Origin: Ruegeria discodermiae
Lineage (GTDB): Bacteria > Pseudomonadota > Alphaproteobacteria > Rhodobacterales > Rhodobacteraceae
Assembly (NCBI RefSeq): GCF_030758345.1
Contig: NZ_JAVAMO010000025.1
Span: 1-41,430, forward strand
DNA: 41,430 nt
Direction: 5' to 3'
The notes beneath the pieces are model-generated. The model was not told the DNA's origin. It worked only from the letters and a program-made list of their open reading frames with translations, and made no database searches. The position numbers and the translations under genes were made by a program. This document shows, one piece after another, positions 8,433-17,087 of this stretch (position 1 is its first letter; each line of letters starts with the position of its first letter).

Positions 8433-9479
8433 TCAGGCTTCCTTTTCTGTTTCGGGTGAAGTCGGGCCTTCGGATGCGATCACCCGATACCCAAGGGGGA
8501 AAATCTGAAGGTCAAAACGGCTTCTAATGAGGCCCCATATACCTTTGGGGGCCTTGAGCATCATGACGATCGCCACAAGCCCCAGCACCATCAGATAGAT
8601 GGTTCCCAGATCGGCTAGAGTTTCACGCAATGCGAAAAAGACCAGCGCACCGATGATCGGACCTTCGATGGTGCCGATGCCGCCTATGACCACGATGAAG
8701 ATCACAAAGGCTGTCCAGTCGTTGACGTTGAATGCGGCATCCGGGGAAATCCGCAGCTTTTGCAGGAAGATCAAAGCACCGATCATTGCCGTCAGCGCTG
8801 AAGTCACGACATAGACGATGAACTTGGTCCGCCAGATATCGATGCCCAGACTGCTCGCCGCCAGTTCGTTGTCGCGGATTGCCGTCAAAGCCAGTCCTTT
8901 TCGGGACCTTAAAAACAAGTAGACGGCGGTGATCACGAGTATGGCTGCCCCAAGTGCCAGCCAATAGCTCAGAGATTCCCGCATTGCCCGCTTATCGGCC
9001 AAGGACTTCACGATCGCGACCGGCAGCGATGACCCGGATCCCCCACCCAGTGCTGATATCTGAGCAAAGCCCAACCGGAAGACCTCGGCTATCACCCAGG
9101 TCCCGATGGCGAAATACGCTCCGCGTAGCCGGAAGATCAGAACCGCAACGGGTACAGAGATCAATGCACCCAACATTCCGGCGAGCGCAATCGCCGCAAG
9201 CGGGTGCAAGCCGCCAAAGATGGTCAAGGCAAACAGCATGTAGCCGCCAAACCCGACAAAGGCCTGTTGGCCGACGGATACCAGCCCGGCATAGCCCGCC
9301 AGCAGGTTCCACAGGCTTGCAAGCGCCAGATAGAGGAACAGCTCTCCCATCAGGCGCATGTCGGCGCGGCCTGCCCACCAAGGGGCGGCAATCAGTACAA
9401 TCAGGACAAGGGCTCCGATCACTGCAGCTACACGAGCGGCATTAGATGAGCGCGTTATGGTATGGGTCTGAGTCGTCAT
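8433..9479 (-). CDS. livM: Branched-chain amino acid-type ABC transporter permease LivM
   Basis: A 348-residue membrane permease of the LivM family. Features are the NLLAGYAGLVSVGQQAFVGF segment near residues 55-75, the cytoplasmic coupling loop SRKGLALTAIRDNELAASSL and the GGIGTIEGPIIGALVFFAL stretch. The ATG at 9479 overlaps the livH stop as ATGA, which decides it over a longer frame starting 50 codons upstream. The C-terminus is extended by a short polar tail (PTSPETEKEA). It belongs to a complete Liv-type importer with livH, livF, livG and a binding protein. Family members import many compounds besides branched-chain amino acids, and the enzymes around it argue for a different substrate. 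Confidence 0.92.
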   Translation of the reverse strand: MTTQTHTITRSSNAARVAAVIGALVLIVLIAAPWWAGRADMRLMGELFLYLALASLWNLLAGYAGLVSVGQQAFVGFGGYMLFALTIFGGLHPLAAIALAGMLGALISVPVAVLIFRLRGAYFAIGTWVIAEVFRLGFAQISALGGGSGSSLPVAIVKSLADKRAMRESLSYWLALGAAILVITAVYLFLRSRKGLALTAIRDNELAASSLGIDIWRTKFIVYVVTSALTAMIGALIFLQKLRISPDAAFNVNDWTAFVIFIVVIGGIGTIEGPIIGALVFFALRETLADLGTIYLMVLGLVAIVMMLKAPKGIWGLIRSRFDLQIFPLGYRVIASEGPTSPETEKEA

Positions 9480-10339
9480 GCCGAAACCCTCGGGAACAAG
9501 CCGTTCGGGCGAATTGCGAGAATGACCAGAAAGGCCACATGACCTGCCAGAATTTGCCAGCCGGGATCGAATTTGGCCCCGATTGTCTGGGCGACACCTA
9601 AGATTACGCCACCGACCAGCGTACCCCAAAGGTTACCAAGGCCGCCGATTATAACGGCCTCGAAGCCAAAGATCAGGCGCCCACTGCCAATGGACGGGTC
9701 AAAACTGGTGCGGATGCCCAGCAGTACGCCTGCAATCGCGGTCACCCCAAGTGCAAGCGCCATCGCGAGCCCGAAAATATGCCGTCGGTTGAGACCCATA
9801 AGCTGTGCAATGTCCTGATTGTCCGAAACAGCGCGAAAGGCGCGGCCCAGGGCGGTGTGGTAGAAGGTCCATTGCAACCCCCAGATCACCGCAATTGCGA
9901 TTGCGAATGTCAAAACAGGCAGTATTCCCAATGACAGCCCTCCGGCGGAGATGCTTGCAGTTTCCAAAGCGCCCGCGCTTATCTTTTGCGGGTCCGCGGT
10001 GAATACCTCGAGCAGCCCGTTTTGCAGGATCACGCTGAGGCCGAAGGTCACCAGAAGCGGCGGCAGCAGGTCATCGCCCAGCGTCTGGTTGAGCAAACCG
10101 CGCTGTAGGGCATAGCCAATCAGCGCCATTGCCGGAACAACGAAAGCCAGCGCAAGCAACGGATGCAGGCCCGTGCTAGTGGTCACAACCAGACCCAGAT
10201 ACGCGCCCAGCACAATCAGATCACCATGCGCGATATTGACGAGACGCATAATGCCGAAAATCAAGCTCAGCCCTGCCGCAAACAGCGCGTAGAGACCGCC
10301 AAGTAGGGTGCCTTGCACCACTGCGTTCAGCCATTCCAT
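9476..10339 (-). CDS. livH: Branched-chain amino acid-type ABC transporter permease LivH
   Basis: A 287-residue membrane permease of the LivH family, forming the membrane channel with LivM. The N-terminal VVQGTLLGGLYALFAAGLSL and the MRLVNIAHGDLIVLGAYLG motif are diagnostic, followed by the coupling loop GRAFRAVSDNQDIAQLMGLN. The ATG at 10339 (MEWLNAVV) lies one base beyond the livF stop; a TTG at 10354 is an alternative. Its end overlaps the start of livM (ATGA), so the two permeases are coupled in translation. Confidence 0.92.
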   Translation of the reverse strand: MEWLNAVVQGTLLGGLYALFAAGLSLIFGIMRLVNIAHGDLIVLGAYLGLVVTTSTGLHPLLALAFVVPAMALIGYALQRGLLNQTLGDDLLPPLLVTFGLSVILQNGLLEVFTADPQKISAGALETASISAGGLSLGILPVLTFAIAIAVIWGLQWTFYHTALGRAFRAVSDNQDIAQLMGLNRRHIFGLAMALALGVTAIAGVLLGIRTSFDPSIGSGRLIFGFEAVIIGGLGNLWGTLVGGVILGVAQTIGAKFDPGWQILAGHVAFLVILAIRPNGLFPRVSA

Positions 10340-10340
10340 A

Positions 10341-11048
10341 TTATTCGATCCCAAAATAAGCGCGCGAGATGTCTTCCCGCGATACGGTGTCCGAGCCGCC
10401 TTCGAGCGACACCCGCCCCTCTTGCAGGCAATAGACGCGAGAACTGACCGACAACGCCTTGGTGATGTCCTGCTCGACGATTACGGCGCTCATACCTTCG
10501 CCGATGATGTTTGGCAGCGCTTCGTAAATGTCCTTGATGATGATCGGTGCCAACCCGAGGCTTATCTCGTCAAACAGGATCAGGTCGGGGTTGGCCATCA
10601 GAGCCCTGCCAATGGCCACCATCTGTTGTTGGCCGCCCGACAGTGAGGTTGATTGCTGATCCTTCCGCTCCTCAAGGATTGGGAACAGCTTGTAGACTGC
10701 ATTCAGATCCCAAGGACCTTTGCGCCCTATTTGACCGCCGATGATCAGATTCTCCCGGACCGAAAGTGACGGGAAAAGTTGTCGGCCTTCGGGCACCATG
10801 GCCAACCCACGCGCTGCAATTTCATCGGCCCGCAATCGGCTGATATCTTCGTTTTCATAGGTGATCTGACCCGGTGCATTGGACAGCAACCCGGTGATCG
10901 ACCGCATCAAGGTTGTCTTCCCAGCGCCATTCGCCCCGATGATGGCCAGTATTTCGCCCTGCGCCACGTCCATATCCACGCCGTAAAGCGCCTGGAAATC
11001 ACCGTAATGGGCATTGAGCCCCTGCATTTTTAAGATCGGATCAGGCAT
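10341..11048 (-). CDS. livF: ABC transporter ATP-binding protein LivF
   Basis: A 235-residue ATPase of the LivF type. It has the Walker A motif GANGAGKT at 38-45, the signature [15 protein letters not shown] and the Walker B segment [15 protein letters not shown]. The ATG at 11048 overlaps the 3' end of livG by eight bases; a longer frame reaching 11120 inside livG was rejected because its N-terminus does not match the family. It energises the LivHM permease in the cytoplasm together with LivG. Confidence 0.93.
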   Translation of the reverse strand: MPDPILKMQGLNAHYGDFQALYGVDMDVAQGEILAIIGANGAGKTTLMRSITGLLSNAPGQITYENEDISRLRADEIAARGLAMVPEGRQLFPSLSVRENLIIGGQIGRKGPWDLNAVYKLFPILEERKDQQSTSLSGGQQQMVAIGRALMANPDLILFDEISLGLAPIIIKDIYEALPNIIGEGMSAVIVEQDITKALSVSSRVYCLQEGRVSLEGGSDTVSREDISRAYFGIE

Positions 11049-11769
11049 CGGCTTCGATCCCCAGATAAATCTCTTTGACTTCAGGGCTTTCCATGATCGC
11101 TTTGGGTTCGCCTTCGGCAATTTTTCTGCCGAAATCGATCACGATCAGACGGTCGACCACGGCCAGAAGCGCATGAACCACGTGCTCAATCCAGATGATC
11201 GTGACGCCCGAGGCGTGGATATCCTTGATGGTCTGGACCAGCGATTGGCATTCGCCTTCGGTCAGACCCCCCGCAATTTCATCCAGCAGCAAAAGCTTGG
11301 GTTTGGCGCATAACGCCCGCGTCAGCTCTAGTCTTTTGCGACCCAACAGTGTCAAACCGCCTGCGGGTGTGTTGGCCTTGGACAACAGTTCTGTCTTCTC
11401 CAGCACGTCCAGACACAGCGCTTCGGCCTCGCGCCCATACAGGCCAGCGGATTGCGTTGCAGCGACCATCGCGTTTTCGAACACGGTCATATTTGAAAAC
11501 GGCTGCGGAACCTGAAAGGACCGGGCAATCCCAAAATGGCTGCGTTTAGCGGCGCTCCAGCCGGTGACATTCTGTCCCGCGAAGGTGACTGTTCCTGAAT
11601 CCGGGCTTACGGTCCCAGTTATCAGGTTGAACATTGAGGTCTTGCCCGCCCCGTTTGGTCCGATGACGCCAAGAGCATCGCCAGTGGTCACGTCATAGCT
11701 CAGCTCATCCGCGACTTTCACCGCGCCGTAGGCTTTGCAAAGACCGTCGAGTGTCAAAAGAGAGGTCAT
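11041..11769 (-). CDS. livG: ABC transporter ATP-binding protein LivG
   Basis: A 242-residue ATPase of the LivG type with Walker A GPNGAGKT at 37-44 and Walker B KLLLLDEIAGGLTE. The signature motif between them is unusual. Where most ABC proteins have LSxGQ, this one reads LTLLGRKRLELTRAL, with the central Gly-Gln replaced by Leu-Gly-Arg-Lys. Similar LGRKRLE or LARRKRLE variants occur in a branch of the LivG family, so the protein is probably active. It overlaps livF by eight bases and starts 54 bases after the binding-protein gene. Confidence 0.92.
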   Translation of the reverse strand: MTSLLTLDGLCKAYGAVKVADELSYDVTTGDALGVIGPNGAGKTSMFNLITGTVSPDSGTVTFAGQNVTGWSAAKRSHFGIARSFQVPQPFSNMTVFENAMVAATQSAGLYGREAEALCLDVLEKTELLSKANTPAGGLTLLGRKRLELTRALCAKPKLLLLDEIAGGLTEGECQSLVQTIKDIHASGVTIIWIEHVVHALLAVVDRLIVIDFGRKIAEGEPKAIMESPEVKEIYLGIEADA

Positions 11770-11823
11770 GTCATTCTCTGTGTTTAAGCGAGCGGCACCC
11801 GGGCGGGCACCGCTCGGTTGGCG

Positions 11824-13098
11824 TTAGCCCAGGAGTTTCAAGTCAGCGGTAACTGGGATGTTTGGTGCCGCCGAATTGGCAACGATCTTCAGATCGAAGG
11901 CATCGCCCTCCTTCTGCCACTGCCCGGCTACCAGCGGTGTCTTGGTCACGTTGTTGATCGGACCATCCGCCCAGTTCACCGTGCCGACAATCGTATCGAG
12001 ATTTGTTTCAGGAATTGCAGCGGTAATCGCTTCGTAGTCTTCCAGATCCTCGGCGCGGCGAACAACGTCAGCGACAACTTCGAACAGGGCATGTTTAAAG
12101 CCGATGGGCTGTGTCCACGGGCGACCCGATGCGGCTCTATATCCGTCAGCCAATTCCTTGGAAGACGTGCCTGTGAGCGAAGATGAGAACGGATGGTTCG
12201 GCGACCACCAAACCTCCGAGCTCAGGCCATCGCCACGGTCGCCCAAGGCCTCTATCACCGATGGGAACAACAGCGCTTTGCCGATGGTTACAACTTTTGG
12301 GTTGAAGCCCTGCTGTGCAGACTGGCTCCAGAACGTACCGAAATCGGGCGGGATCATGTTTCCCGTGACGATCTCGCAACTAGCGGATTTGAACGCCGCG
12401 ATCTGGTTCGAGAAATCGTCGGACAGAGGCTGATACCGACCGGGATCGGTCAGGGTATATCCGGCTTGGGCCAACGGCTTGGGCAGACCCAGCTCGGCGT
12501 CCCCCCATGCGTTTCCGTCCGCATCGTTGGGGAACAGACCGCCAACGGTCTTTGTTACGCCAGACTGGTCCCACATGCCGAGGAAGGCACCGATGACGTC
12601 CTCAAGCCCCCAAAAGAAGTGATAGGTGCTTTGAAACCCTTCGCCAGGCACGCCGTTTCGGCCAAAGAAATAGGGTTGCCAGGGGCAATCCGTTGTAATG
12701 CAGGGAACTTCATTGACCTCGGCCTGATCGCTGACCGGGTTGACTGTGTCAGGCGTCGAGGCGGCAACAATGATATCGACCTCATCGCCCAGGATGAGGT
12801 CGGCTGCGACCTCGGCGGCGCGGTTCGGGTTGGACTGGCTGTCTTTCGAGATGATCTCGACATTCCACGCCTTGCCATTGTTTTCGATCCCGCCCGCGAA
12901 CGCTTCCTGAATACCTGCAAGAACGAACTCGTCGGCTTCGGCAAAGCCTGCCAACGGTCCGGTACGCGGGCTGACATGGCCGACACGCAATGTCGGTGTG
13001 GCTGCATAGGCCCGTGTACTGGTCAGAATCGCAGGTGCCGCCAAGAGCGCCGCTGATCCGGCCAAAAACGAGCGGCGCGAACTCCGAATTGATTTCAT
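11824..13098 (-). CDS. ABC transporter substrate-binding protein with Tat signal
   Basis: A 424-residue periplasmic binding protein of the Leu/Ile/Val-binding (Peripla_BP_6) type. The N-terminus MKSIRSSRRSFLAGSAALL has the twin-arginine pattern RRSFLAG, and the mature protein probably begins after RAYA. TLRVGHVSPRTGPLAGFAEADEF is the usual opening of the fold. The ATG at 13098 follows a strong AGGGAGGA site; a start nine codons earlier is less likely. It sits upstream of livG-livF-livH-livM and completes that importer. Tat export suggests that the protein folds before leaving the cytoplasm. Its ligand is unknown and is more likely the pathway substrate than an amino acid. Confidence 0.92.
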   Translation of the reverse strand: MKSIRSSRRSFLAGSAALLAAPAILTSTRAYAATPTLRVGHVSPRTGPLAGFAEADEFVLAGIQEAFAGGIENNGKAWNVEIISKDSQSNPNRAAEVAADLILGDEVDIIVAASTPDTVNPVSDQAEVNEVPCITTDCPWQPYFFGRNGVPGEGFQSTYHFFWGLEDVIGAFLGMWDQSGVTKTVGGLFPNDADGNAWGDAELGLPKPLAQAGYTLTDPGRYQPLSDDFSNQIAAFKSASCEIVTGNMIPPDFGTFWSQSAQQGFNPKVVTIGKALLFPSVIEALGDRGDGLSSEVWWSPNHPFSSSLTGTSSKELADGYRAASGRPWTQPIGFKHALFEVVADVVRRAEDLEDYEAITAAIPETNLDTIVGTVNWADGPINNVTKTPLVAGQWQKEGDAFDLKIVANSAAPNIPVTADLKLLG

Positions 13099-13136
13099 TG
13101 TCTTTTCCTCCCTTTTGTCATTCACCTGGACTTCGA

Positions 13137-14066
13137 TCAGTCGATCAGAATCTTGTCCAATCGCTGTAGGTGACGGGCCACACGGTCTCGTACATCTTGG
13201 GCCTCGGCATCCGTCCAGGTGCGAAATCCCTCCCCGGATTTCATTCCTAACCGTCCGTCTTCGACGAGCTTTTTTAGATACGGCGATGGACCTTTTCGCG
13301 ATTCAAGATCGTTCAAAACGTTCTCATGGATATCTAGCGTCAGGTCCGTACCAACGAGATCTGCGTTTTCCAGCGGCCCCAATACCGAAAGACGTCTTCC
13401 AAAGCTGGACTTGATGACCGTATCGACGGCCTCGGCATCGCAGATGTCGTTCTCGACAAGGCTGATCGCTTCGCGCCACAGCGCATGCTGCAATCGATTA
13501 CCGATGAACCCGGGTACGTCTTTCTTTACCATCACTGGTGTTTTGCCCGCATCCTCCAACAGGTCAAACATGGCCTTCGCAACCTCGGGATCGGTCCATT
13601 CCGTACTGACCACCTCAACAAGCGGGATCATATGCGGCGGGTTCCACCAATGCGTACCAACAGCGCGATTTTTCAGCCGCAGGTTGGCCATGATCTGCGT
13701 GATCGGCATAACGGATGTGTTCGAAGCCAGAACGCAGTGGTCGGGCGCGTGCGCCTCAACCTCGGAAAATATCTGTTGCTTCAAAGCCAGTTTTTCAGGC
13801 GCGGCTTCAAATACAACATCGGCTTTCTGTACTGCTACCCCTGTGGTTTCAAATATTTCGATCATCTTCAGAGCCTTGGCGATGACAAACTCGTCATCCC
13901 CCAGCGCTTGCATGCTCTGTCGCATGCGCGCCACCACCGTGTTGCGAGTCTCTTCCACGGGATCGGTTATCGCTACGTATTGGCCTGCGCGGGCCAAGGT
14001 CAGCGCAATCCCGTGACCCATAAGCCCGGCACCCAGAACCGCGATTTGCTGCTTCTTTCGAGCCAT
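13137..14066 (-). CDS. 3-hydroxyacyl-CoA dehydrogenase family NAD-dependent oxidoreductase
   Basis: A 309-residue two-domain dehydrogenase. The N-terminal Rossmann fold has IAVLGAGLMGHGIALTLARA with the dinucleotide loop at Gly12-Gly17. ASNTSVMPIT and the VGTHWWNPPHMIPLVEVV segment supply the catalytic Ser, His and Glu, and the C-terminal helical domain contains KKDVPGFIGNRLQHAL. The family oxidises L-3-hydroxyacyl-CoA, but relatives oxidise free 3-hydroxy acids such as carnitine and gulonate. Because the operon ends with a BKACE enzyme that acts on free beta-keto acids, oxidation of a free 3-hydroxy acid is an attractive role; this is inference. It starts four bases after the SDR stop. Confidence 0.88.
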   Translation of the reverse strand: MARKKQQIAVLGAGLMGHGIALTLARAGQYVAITDPVEETRNTVVARMRQSMQALGDDEFVIAKALKMIEIFETTGVAVQKADVVFEAAPEKLALKQQIFSEVEAHAPDHCVLASNTSVMPITQIMANLRLKNRAVGTHWWNPPHMIPLVEVVSTEWTDPEVAKAMFDLLEDAGKTPVMVKKDVPGFIGNRLQHALWREAISLVENDICDAEAVDTVIKSSFGRRLSVLGPLENADLVGTDLTLDIHENVLNDLESRKGPSPYLKKLVEDGRLGMKSGEGFRTWTDAEAQDVRDRVARHLQRLDKILID

Positions 14067-14069
14067 CGC

Positions 14070-14864
14070 TCAACCCGCCGTATAGCCGCCGTCGGCATAC
14101 ATGATATGCCCGGTGTAAAAGTCTGATGCCCTGGACGACAGGAACAAGAGCGGCCCCGCAAGGTCTTCGGGCTCACCCAGCCGTCCTTTTGGAACACGGG
14201 TCAGGAACCCGTCGCGAACTTTCTTGGCCTCTTCGCTGTCTTCGAACATCCAGGCGGTCAGTGGGGAGCGAAACACGGTCGGCGCAATTGCGTTCACCGT
14301 GATCCCGGTCGGGCCAAGCTCGCAGCCGAGCGCCTTGGTAATGCCATCGGTTGCCGCCTTGGACGCGCAATAGGCGGTGTATCCGGCTGGGTGGCCCAGT
14401 AACCCGCGTGCTGAGCTAACCAAGACAATCTTGCCATAGCTATGCTGTTTCATTTGCCCCGCGGCCGCTCGGGCAAGCAGCCAGGTCTGCGTGACATTCG
14501 CATCCATGACCGACTTGAAGGTCTCGTGCTCCATCTCGTTGATTGGCGCAACCTTGTTCATTCCGGACGCGACAACGAGGATGTCCAGCTTGCCGTAGGC
14601 GTCGACGGCCTGAGCAACTAGGCTTTCGCAGGTATCTTCATCGTGGGGACGTGTGTTGATTGCCGTTACATCTGCGCCCAACTCGCGGCATTCGGCGGCG
14701 ATCTCGTCGAGCGCTGCCTGATTGCCAGCAACGAGCACCAATTTGCACCCGGCTCCGGCCAGAACGCGGGCGGCGACCATGCCAAAAGCGCCCGAGGCAC
14801 CGGTTATCAGGGCGACATCGTCCGTTACATCAAACATGGAATGTGGTTTGTGAATTGCATTCAT
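14070..14864 (-). CDS. Short-chain dehydrogenase/reductase (SDR)
   Basis: A 264-residue classical SDR oxidoreductase. The cofactor loop is TGASGAFG at 21-28, the active-site serine is in KIVLVSSARG, and the catalytic pair is Tyr165 and Lys169 in YTAYCASK. The usual NNAG motif is replaced by VASGMN, still acceptable in the family. The C-terminal FYTGHIMYADGGYTAG is typical. The ATG at 14864 is three bases downstream of the cupin stop. It probably oxidises an alcohol intermediate of the pathway encoded by this operon; the substrate cannot be predicted. Confidence 0.9.
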   Translation of the reverse strand: MNAIHKPHSMFDVTDDVALITGASGAFGMVAARVLAGAGCKLVLVAGNQAALDEIAAECRELGADVTAINTRPHDEDTCESLVAQAVDAYGKLDILVVASGMNKVAPINEMEHETFKSVMDANVTQTWLLARAAAGQMKQHSYGKIVLVSSARGLLGHPAGYTAYCASKAATDGITKALGCELGPTGITVNAIAPTVFRSPLTAWMFEDSEEAKKVRDGFLTRVPKGRLGEPEDLAGPLLFLSSRASDFYTGHIMYADGGYTAG

Positions 14865-14867
14865 GGG

Positions 14868-15212
14868 TCAGGACTCCGGCGGGTAGGGGATGACAACCAG
14901 CATTTTGCTGGTCATGTTTGTTTTGTTTTCCAGAAGGCGGATCTCACCGGGCGGTATCGTGCAACTGTCAAGCGGACCCAGCGTGGTTTCCGCGCCATCG
15001 ATGGTCAGCGTCATTTCGCCTTCGAGAACGACATACACTTTCTCGAACGGTGTTGAATCCGGTCCGGCCCCACCACCTGGCAGGAACTGGCTGTAGCCCA
15101 CCCATTGGTTTTCGGGGCCACCTTCTTCAAAACCTTGCAATCGCAATCCGTAGCATCCGAAGTGGTTCGGTGCCTCATAGGGCGAGGCGTCGTTGAAGCG
15201 TTTCACGCGCAT
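14868..15212 (-). CDS. Small cupin-domain protein
   Basis: A 114-residue single-domain cupin. The segment FEKVYVVLEGEMTLTIDG corresponds to cupin motif 1 and LGPLDSCTIPPGEIRLLENK to motif 2. Of the usual metal ligands only a Glu and a few polar residues are obvious, since the H-x-H pair of motif 1 reads as EKVYVV here; metal binding is therefore uncertain. It is the second gene of the catabolic operon, between the cyclase-family hydrolase and the SDR. Such cupins can be isomerases, dioxygenase-like enzymes or ligand-binding helpers. Confidence 0.85.
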   Translation of the reverse strand: MRVKRFNDASPYEAPNHFGCYGLRLQGFEEGGPENQWVGYSQFLPGGGAGPDSTPFEKVYVVLEGEMTLTIDGAETTLGPLDSCTIPPGEIRLLENKTNMTSKMLVVIPYPPES

Positions 15213-15279
15213 GTGAATCCTCCCTGAAGTTCAAATGAAAAGTGGCCGCCGGATGACCCGGCGACCAGTCGGGGAGGAG

Positions 15280-16116
15280 TTAGAATTCCGCGCCGTCGTC
15301 GATCCGGAACCCCTGAGATTTGTCGATCATCGCGACCAGACGGATGATGCAACCGTCGCCGCGATCCCAGTTCCAGGGGAAGAACGCAAAAGTACAGCGT
15401 TTGCCGGTGACTGCGTCCAGGTCTCCACCGACGTTTTCAATGCCCAGAATACCGTTTTTGAACAGGATGTTGTGGACCGGCTCCCACTCGGGGAAATCAT
15501 CTTTCCAGTCATTGCCGCCGGACCATTCGCGATACTCTTCTTCAAGATGCGGCAGCAGCGGACCATTGCGCTGAGGGCCGATAGCGGTGGCCAGCGGGTG
15601 GTCATTGGCCTGAGTGTCATGACCCACCACCTTAACACCTTTTTCCACCATCCATTCCGCAGCCGACGACACGAGGCCCGGGCAATAGGCGAAATAGTCG
15701 CCATCTTCGTAATCGTGGTGCCAGCCCGTGTTGATGATCAGCACGTCACCCTTGCGGATGGCATGACCGCAGGCCTTTTCAAGATCCTCTCCTGTGATCG
15801 GTTCCCATTTCTTCTTGGGGATCGATACGACAAGGCCCGTGCCGAAGAAGTGGGGCAGGGGAACTTCGTCGATAAACGGCGTTCCCTGTACCACATGCGC
15901 GGGCGCATCGATATGTGTGGTCGCATGCATCGTGGTGGTGATGCGCTGACTCAGCACACCTGACTTGGCCATGTAGTGAATGCGTTCGATCTTAGTGTCT
16001 TGGAAATAGGGCCAGTTCGGGTTCTGGAAACCAAAGCGGTGACTCAGATTGTAGAACTCAAGCCCCATGTCATTGTCAGTGTTTCCCTGGAATTCAATAC
16101 CGCGAATTTCAACCAT
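15280..16116 (-). CDS. Cyclase family hydrolase (kynurenine formamidase-like)
   Basis: A 278-residue protein of the metal-dependent cyclase superfamily, which includes kynurenine formamidase and isatin hydrolase. The signature HATTHIDAPAH at 64-74 gives the metal ligands His64, His68 and Asp70, and KGDVLIINTGWHHDYEDGDY resembles the conserved strand and catalytic histidine region. Members hydrolyse amides, lactams or lactones. It is the first gene of the minus-strand operon; the operon promoter should lie in 16117-16331 next to the divergent IclR gene. A likely role is ring opening or hydrolysis of the imported substrate. Confidence 0.9.
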   Translation of the reverse strand: MVEIRGIEFQGNTDNDMGLEFYNLSHRFGFQNPNWPYFQDTKIERIHYMAKSGVLSQRITTTMHATTHIDAPAHVVQGTPFIDEVPLPHFFGTGLVVSIPKKKWEPITGEDLEKACGHAIRKGDVLIINTGWHHDYEDGDYFAYCPGLVSSAAEWMVEKGVKVVGHDTQANDHPLATAIGPQRNGPLLPHLEEEYREWSGGNDWKDDFPEWEPVHNILFKNGILGIENVGGDLDAVTGKRCTFAFFPWNWDRGDGCIIRLVAMIDKSQGFRIDDGAEF

Positions 16117-16201
16117 TGAGCATATCTCCTCTGTTCGCCGGAGCCCCGGCGTTTTCGTCTTACGAATGTCAGGATGGCTCCTCCCATCTGTCCCGCATTA
16201 T

Positions 16202-16215
16202 GATGCATATGCATC
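16202..16215. promoter_or_regulatory. Perfect 14-bp palindrome in the IclR/cyclase promoter region
   Basis: GATGCATATGCATC is its own reverse complement and lies 86 bases upstream of the cyclase gene in the divergent promoter region. It is a candidate operator for the neighbouring IclR regulator; AT-rich palindromes of this size also occur by chance. Confidence 0.4.
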
Positions 16216-16266
16216 GCATAGCAGTCAACAGCAAACTGCTCTACGGTCTAGCTGTACTACATTGCG

Positions 16267-16283
16267 GAACACACAAAATGTTC
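16267..16283. promoter_or_regulatory. Inverted repeat GAACA-N7-TGTTC near the IclR start
   Basis: Two 5-bp arms, GAACA and TGTTC, are separated by seven bases and lie about 50 bases before the IclR start codon. The layout suits a dimeric regulator such as IclR and could mediate autoregulation. This is a candidate only. Confidence 0.35.
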
Positions 16284-16331
16284 GTAAAGTGTCTGAAATC
16301 TGGTCTCTATTGACAAACCGGGAGCGCATAC

Positions 16332-17087
16332 GTGGTTGATAATGTAGAAAAAAAAGAGAAAGGCGGAATTCAGGTCATCGAAAGAGCCGCGTCAATTCTC
16401 CGCGCTTTGAAAGAGAACCAGAACGGCATGAGTCTTGGGCAGATAGCCCGAAGGGTAGACCTGCCCCGCTCAACGGTGCAGAGAATCACTAGTGCGCTGG
16501 CTGCGGAGAATATGGTTATCAGTGATGTCGGAGGCCATGGCCTGCGGCTGGGTCCCGAGCTCACATCGCTGGCAGGTAGCAATCAATATAATGTCGTCGA
16601 GCACTGCCGTCTGCTGCTGACCGAATTGACGCAAAAGACTGGCGAAACGGCCGATCTTTCCGTCATGCGCGGCATGGGCATGGTTTTTCTCGACCAAGTG
16701 CCAGGAACCCACAGGTTGACAACGATTTCTCATGTGGGAGAGGTTTTTCCACTCACTACGACAGCAAATGGCAAGGCCTGTCTTTCACAGCTTGAGGAAG
16801 CGGACGCAAGGCGCCTGATAAACGCCGAGTGGAAAAGAACCGGAATGGCCGGAGAAATCTCAGCGCTATTGAATGAACTTGATAATGTTCGGACAGATGG
16901 TCTGGCCTATGACATCAATGAGCACTCCACAGGTGTTTCAGCAGTAGGTTTTGCATTTCGCGATTGGGGTGGCGAGTTACACGCCATTTCAGTTCCAGTC
17001 CCGTCGACTCGGTTTGAAGAGATCAGGAGCACCGTCGAGCGGTCGTTGTTGCAAACTTCGAAGAGCGTTAGACAACAATTCGCTTAG
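16332..17087 (+). CDS. IclR family transcriptional regulator
   Basis: A 251-residue regulator. The N-terminal winged helix (about residues 14-65) contains GGIQVIERAASILRALKEN and the recognition stretch ARRVDLPRSTVQRITSAL. The effector domain follows, with GETADLSVMRGMGMVFLDQV and the HVGEVFPLTTTANGKACLS segment. The start is a GTG at 16332 preceded by GGGAGCG; no ATG gives a better N-terminus. It is divergent from the ten-gene cyclase-to-BKACE operon and is therefore the likely substrate-responsive regulator of that pathway. Confidence 0.92.
   Translation: MVDNVEKKEKGGIQVIERAASILRALKENQNGMSLGQIARRVDLPRSTVQRITSALAAENMVISDVGGHGLRLGPELTSLAGSNQYNVVEHCRLLLTELTQKTGETADLSVMRGMGMVFLDQVPGTHRLTTISHVGEVFPLTTTANGKACLSQLEEADARRLINAEWKRTGMAGEISALLNELDNVRTDGLAYDINEHSTGVSAVGFAFRDWGGELHAISVPVPSTRFEEIRSTVERSLLQTSKSVRQQFA

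Noticed and set aside
12193-13056. 287-codon plus-strand frame opposite the ABC binding-protein gene
   Set aside because: It is the antisense of a strongly supported Tat-exported binding protein and has no recognisable domains.
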